Below are positions 59,691 to 64,000 of a stretch of DNA of 64,000 nucleotides, piece by piece. The translations under genes and the position numbers were made by a program. Origin of the DNA: Flaccisagitta enflata (lineage: Eukaryota > Chaetognatha > Sagittoidea > Aphragmophora); NCBI GenBank assembly GCA_965153355.1, contig OZ231126.1, positions 85,064,001 to 85,128,000 on the forward strand, read 5' to 3'. How positions within the stretch are numbered: position 1 is the first letter of the stretch; every line of letters starts with the position of its first letter. The notes under the pieces are model-generated. The model worked only from the letters and a program-made list of their open reading frames with translations. It was not told the origin of the DNA and did no database searches.

Positions 59691-59854
59691 CTGAAAGAAA
59701 ATGAAAATTGCATCCGTCTGTTCCGACATCGACCATCAGCAATACATCAACAACAGATCAACGCATAAAAACCTCGACAGCACATCATGACCACACCGAC
59801 ACCTTGGTAGAGACGTCGACGACCAAGACGACGACCAAGACGACGACCAAGACG

Positions 59855-60254
<400 letters not shown>

Positions 60255-60292
60255 AGATGCTCTATTCCAAAAGTATGAAAAAACACGCATTT

Positions 60293-60463
<171 letters not shown>

Positions 60464-60547
60464 TTTGTGGAAGCGGGTTGCACACGACTAAAGATAAAGT
60501 AACCCTCTGTCCTTGACCACGCTGTATCGACGACTAGCGGCGTGTAC

Positions 60548-60789
60548 CTTTGTTCATTCAATGAAACCGTATAAATATAGGAGGCGGACCGCGTAGGGGG
60601 TGCGTTCAATCGAATCACCTCCCTAACGTCTTCCGTATTACGTCTACTCGGATAATAAACGTAATTTTGTGATGCCGTGACGGTATTGTTAATGCCGACG
60701 GCGACGTCGTTAACGTTTTTGTCCATTTTTGATGTTGTCGCGATTCCGCGCGATTTATCGTCAAGAGCGTCAAATCCCAGATTCTCCAT
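60548..60789 (-). CDS. Aquaporin exon 1: start codon and long N-terminal tail
   Basis: Translation starts at ATG 60789 (MENLGFDALDDKSRGIATTS) and runs 80 codons plus two bases to the donor CAAAG|GTACAC at 60548. Joining to exon 2 gives an intact Arg codon. The segment is hydrophilic with no signal peptide, as expected for a cytosolic tail. With exon 2 it puts about 111 residues ahead of helix 1, where classical aquaporins usually have about 10-40. The tail has Tyr pairs (YVYYPSRR) and basic residues that could be regulatory. The start is supported by the frame. An upstream non-coding exon may exist, since a good minus-strand donor lies at 63231. Intron 1 (59691-60547) carries the (AAC)n and (GT)n tracts. 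Confidence 0.75.
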
Positions 60790-61560
60790 GGCTTAAACTG
60801 ATTGACGACGCTGCTTTTCGACATCGGACACAGAGTTTTGAAGCAACGCGCCCTTTTATATTATACTCGAAATTTAAGCGTGTCCTTTCTTTTCTTGCTG
60901 TTTTCTGCTCTGTTCAGCAAATTCTTTTCTAACTTTTTTGTTTGGCTCTTCTACAAATTGCTGAGGAAAGATAATGGAAAGAGGGTGACATGAAAGAAGG
61001 AATGATTTGGCACAAAAAAAGAAGAGGAAGAGAGAGAGAGAAAAGAGAGAGAAAATGACTCTTCTTTTTATCTCTCAACTCATGGAATGTTGCGTGAGAA
61101 GTGGAACACAATTTTTAAGGATTTTTTTCCTCCTTTGCCATAGTCCATCTGTTTTCCAGCTTGCTTGCTATTTTAACGGTTTGTTACGGACTAGTACCAT
61201 GCCAGAAAGAAATCTCATAACAGCTTCTTTATATCCTTCACCTTCCCCCCCCTTCCCGTCAATAATGTTTTCAACATTCGTTCCTGTCTTGTCAGTTTTG
61301 GTCTGAAGGACAAAAATAAGAGGGATTTCCACAGCAAATAGTGGGTCAAGGTCTTTTGGAGATGGAATTATCCTCAAGGACAATGCTGAGATTCGAGGTT
61401 GCTAGCTATGGCTGAAAAAGTGGACGAAAAAAAGAGAAAGAAATTAGATAAAGAGAAGATCTATGAGAAAAAAAATGAATAAGAAAGAGGAGGAAGAAAA
61501 GAAGAAATTGAGACAAGGAAGAAGAAAGCGCAGCTACCACGAGAAATTTCAACAACAGCA
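60790..61560. other. Unassigned sequence upstream of the aquaporin ATG
   Basis: It may include 5' UTR, intron or promoter of the aquaporin gene. No TATA box or other site could be fixed with confidence. Confidence 0.4.
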
Positions 61561-61565
61561 CAGAT

Positions 61566-61690
61566 GATAACAAGAGACGCGAGGTCACAATATCGTTGCG
61601 TTTGGATGGGCAGGGACGTACGTCGTGCAACCCCATCCACAGCCCCACCCCCCCACCCCCCACAAACTCACTTAAACAGACTATCCCAAC
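61566..61690 (-). mobile_element. HX-1b 3' half
   Basis: The plus strand reads AACAAGAGACGCGAGGTCAC, AATATCGTTGCGTTTGGATG, GGCAGGGACGTACG and the C-rich middle. The (GGAC)n tract and 5' hairpin are absent. It is replaced by the (AAC)n tract that follows. Confidence 0.65.
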
Positions 61691-61715
61691 TGGAGCATCA
61701 TAAATGCAGAAAAAA

Positions 61716-61793
61716 CAATAATAATAACAACAACAACAACAACAACAACCACAACCACAACCACAACCAACAACCACAAGAACAACCACAACC

Positions 61794-61884
<91 letters not shown>
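61716..61884. repeat. Trinucleotide microsatellite (AAC)n with CCACAA variant
   Basis: AATAAT passes to AAC, then (AACCAC)n, then pure AAC. Confidence 0.97.
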
Positions 61885-62204
61885 GTTTTGCATTTCTAGC
61901 TGTATGAATTACGGCTACAGACCTACAGGTAATCTTCGAGCACTCGTTACAAGTCCAATCAACATATGACAATCACCGAGACATTAAGGAAGAACAAGAT
62001 AAACACTTCAAAATTTACCCATGGCCATGATTTATGTTCGGAAATCACCCTCATCACCAAAATCTTTTTAAACCATCACCTCTCAGAATGACCGTGTAGT
62101 CGTTATAGTTTTATAACGGACGCGCTTAAAACCGTCATTCAATGGTGCAAAATTCATGTCGAAACGCTCGCTGTAATGTTTTTCATCCCGTTTTTTTTTA
62201 GTCA

Positions 62205-62441
62205 CGGTCTCTAGAGGCCTCTCTGTTCGTCCCTCTGTCCGACATACGTGCAGTGGGAGTGAAATACAGTTGTCAAAAGATGTAGAAACGCGCATTTCAG
62301 ACCCTGCGCGAGTGTGTGTATGCATGTGGGTGGGTGTGTTGGTGTTTGCGTGCGTGTATGTGTGTGTTGGTCGGTTTGCATGATTGCTTTTGCAAATCCG
62401 CACGCGCACGCGATTTGGATAGCCGTGTATCCGGCTTTGTT
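62205..62441 (+). mobile_element. HX-2 element, degenerate
   Basis: TTTTTTTTAGTCACGGTCTC, CTCTGTTCGTCCCTCTGTCC, GTAGAAACGCGCATTTCAGA and a GT-rich middle precede CGCACGCGCACGCGATTTGG and ATAGCCGTGTATCCGGCTTTG, TTT. The 3' part is better kept than the 5' hairpin. Confidence 0.65.
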
Positions 62442-62660
62442 TTTTTTCTCTCTCTCAACTCTTTTTTCCTCTGTTTAATGTGTTATTTTTTCATTTTTTT
62501 CTCTCGTCCTTTACATCCGGTTTTCGTGGGTTTCGATCGTCCGCTGCCTTCACTAATAGAATGAAAACCCGTCAGGAACGTAAAGTGATCAATCGTTCTC
62601 TCATTTTCAAATCAACCCCCTACTGTCTAATCTATACCAGAATTTTTATTTCACTTTTTT

Positions 62661-62856
62661 TGTCGCGTGCTACGCGACTCTATGACCCGCTATGTCGGTC
62701 GGTTGGTCGGTTGGTCGGTCGGTCAGCGTTAGCTTTTTTTTGACATTTACGGGCGATATTTGCGTTACTGCTCCTGCCCAATTGCTAAAAACGTCTTATC
62801 TATTACTGCCCTTGCCCACCCGCACACGACTTCAGTAGCCGTATATACGGCCTTGT
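62661..62856 (+). mobile_element. HX-2 hairpin element, complete
   Basis: GTCGCGTGCTACGCGACTC follows TTTTTT. Then come ATGACCCGCTATGTCGGTCG, TTACTGCTCCTGCCCAATTG, CCCTTGCCCACCCGCACACG, ACTTCAGTAGCCGTATATAC and GGCCTTG, TTTTT. Confidence 0.88.
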
Positions 62857-62978
62857 TTTTCAAAATTGAGGATTGGAAAACCTCATATAGGCGCGAGATG
62901 CGTTGTCATGTAAAAACAGGTTCAGCATGACCACAACAAGGCTGACAAAGATAAGGAAAATGAAAAAAAAAACAACAA

Positions 62979-63110
62979 AAAAACAAGGCCGGCTACACGG
63001 CTGCCCCAGTCACGTGCGGGTGGGCAGGGCCATATTCTAGGTCACTATGTAGACCATTTGTTTAGAAGCAGTGGGGTCGAAGAACAAAAAACAAAAAAAA
63101 GTAAAATGAG
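62979..63110 (-). mobile_element. HX-2 3' half
   Basis: The plus strand reads AACAAGGCCGGCTACACGGC, CCCCAGTCACGTGCGGGTGG, CTAGGTCACTATG, GAAGCAGTGGGGTCG, then AAAAAAAAGTAAAATGAG. The tract and 5' hairpin are missing. Confidence 0.75.
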
Positions 63111-63230
63111 ATTTGGTTTCTTCATGAATTCATCCAGTAACAGTACTAGCAGATTTGTTAATCCCTTGACGGCTGAACTGTATATAATATATACCTCTTT
63201 GACTCATTTTTCGGAGTAAGAGGTTCTTAC

Positions 63231-63480
63231 CTGGCGAGCCACTAGATTCATGATCATGCTCAGTCACAATCTTACGCTCTCTCACGCACAGCGACTACAT
63301 GACTGCGCAACAACTTATGGATCAGCGCAGTGGCTGGGCAACAAAGACGGCCAGCGTAACGGGGATAAAGCCGCCTTTCACAAATAGATTCTCGAAATCT
63401 TCGGTGCTTGGAATTCTCGATACTCAAAGAGTTGGTGAGCAACAAAATGAACAAATGTGGCGTACAGACTAACTTCATTT
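63231..63480 (-). other. Possible upstream exon with a strong minus-strand splice donor
   Basis: On the minus strand GTGGCTCGCCAG|GTAAGAACC at 63231 is a near-consensus donor. It has the orientation expected for a 5' non-coding exon of the aquaporin gene, whose first coding exon lies 2.4 kb downstream. The exon's 5' edge is unknown. Read on the plus strand, TTCTTACCTGGCG superficially resembles the 5' end of U1 snRNA, but the U1 stem-loops are absent. Confidence 0.3.
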
Positions 63481-63589
63481 TAGGTTTAGTCGAACCCTGC
63501 GGTAACAGATATTTAGGGACTAACCAGTTTTATCAGTTATTGTCGGATTTCTTTTAATGTCAATCAAAGAAATAACAAGGACAACACCT

Positions 63590-63832
63590 TACAGTCGCGT
63601 GCGGTTGTTCAGACCACAAGACCAATAGACTAAGAGACAAAAAGACTAAGAGACTAAAAGACTAAGAGACTAAATGTAAATTGACTTGAAATAACCTTAA
63701 ATAACTTTAAATGACTTAAAATAATCACAGACGGCAAAAGCAAGCAAAGTGTTAGGACCTATAGACAGAAGGATGGACAGACAGACAGACCGATGGACAG
63801 ATGGACAGAGTGGATCATAAAGTCGCGTGCAC
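63590..63832 (-). mobile_element. HX-2 element with a decamer-array middle
   Basis: ACAGTCGCGTGCGGTTGTTC at the left is the 3' arm. AGACTAAGAG/TGACTTAAAAT decamers fill the middle. CAGACAGACCGATGGACAG and AAAGTCGCGTGCACGACA are the tract and 5' arm. The same combination is seen at 22567 and 33369-33572. Confidence 0.65.
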
Positions 63833-63924
63833 GACAAGAGAAGATGTCAAGGGACTAAGACCGCTTATTCATTACATGAGGATTTGCATCACTGTGGGTC
63901 CGTTAATGGAAAAGAAGACAAATC

Positions 63925-64000
63925 ATGTAATTCAACTTTTTGAAATGTAGTAGGTAGATTGAAACTTTTATGTATTGCTGTTGACCATTACTATCCCAGC
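63925..64000 (+). repeat. Start of another R-E copy, cut by the window edge
   Basis: ATCATGTAATTCAACTTTTT, GAAATGTAGTAGG resembles the R-E 5' segment ACGTAATTCGACTTTTTGAA. Confidence 0.5.

Noticed and set aside
63224-63300. U1 snRNA-like start (TTCTTACCTGGCG ... CATGATCA)
   Set aside because: The 5' match equals the complement of a splice donor, the 70K loop sequence and later stems and Sm site are not found. A minus-strand donor is the simpler reading.

Overview
This window reads as repeat-rich nuclear DNA from an invertebrate animal. The evidence is intron-split genes with GT/AG borders, a CR1/Jockey-like non-LTR retrotransposon, hAT- and Tc1/mariner-type non-autonomous DNA elements, and very dense simple-sequence DNA. 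A decayed CCCTAA (TTAGGG on the other strand) tract at 30169-30282 argues against an insect (usually TTAGG) or a nematode (TTAGGC). Tetranucleotide (CCGT)n tracts inside small hairpin-ended elements recall the Helentron-associated 'pearl' elements described in bivalve molluscs. I cannot name the species.

Host genes are few. The best is the 5' part of an aquaporin (MIP family) gene on the minus strand at 59346-60789. Its three exons join with matching phases and reach the first transmembrane helix (AEFVGT). A CR1/Jockey-like LINE lies antisense just downstream, probably in the next intron. A second real exon at 41639-42050 (plus) encodes a Ser/Ala/Asp-rich, acidic, Leu-Leu-Leu-containing N-terminus of unknown function. 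Weaker candidates are an exon at 12868-12960 (plus) and a minus-strand splice donor at 63231.

Most of the rest is layered mobile DNA. (1) HX elements (my label; about 150-320 bp, more than 30 copies or pieces) start after a T-run with a hairpin. They carry a (CCGT)n or (CGGT)n tract, a second copy of the hairpin arm near the 3' end and a second hairpin, and they end CTTG or CTAG before T. Subfamilies differ in stem sequence but the arms change together. (2) HX-4 elements are related in their ends but enclose a 20-22 bp minisatellite that flips orientation in the middle. (3) Seven fold-back elements of about 590-760 bp have TA duplications and unrelated tips; several share an internal box. (4) Four hAT-type MITEs have exact 8-bp duplications. 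(5) There are tandem arrays of 323 bp, 30 bp and about 57 bp units and a roughly 517-bp degenerate duplication. (6) A near-perfect 350-bp palindrome lies at 12941-13290.

Insertions are nested often enough to give a local order of events. hAT elements sit in HX elements, HX-4 sits in HX-1b, HX-3 sits in HX-2, and fold-backs sit in HX-2 and in minisatellites. Many long GA/CA tracts are internal parts of dispersed elements, which helps explain their number. Long stretches (for example 6660-7420, 9850-10620, 34500-35080, 38070-38900, 40050-40650, 44670-46370) hold nothing I could identify. There is a 10-base assembly gap at 48922-48931.
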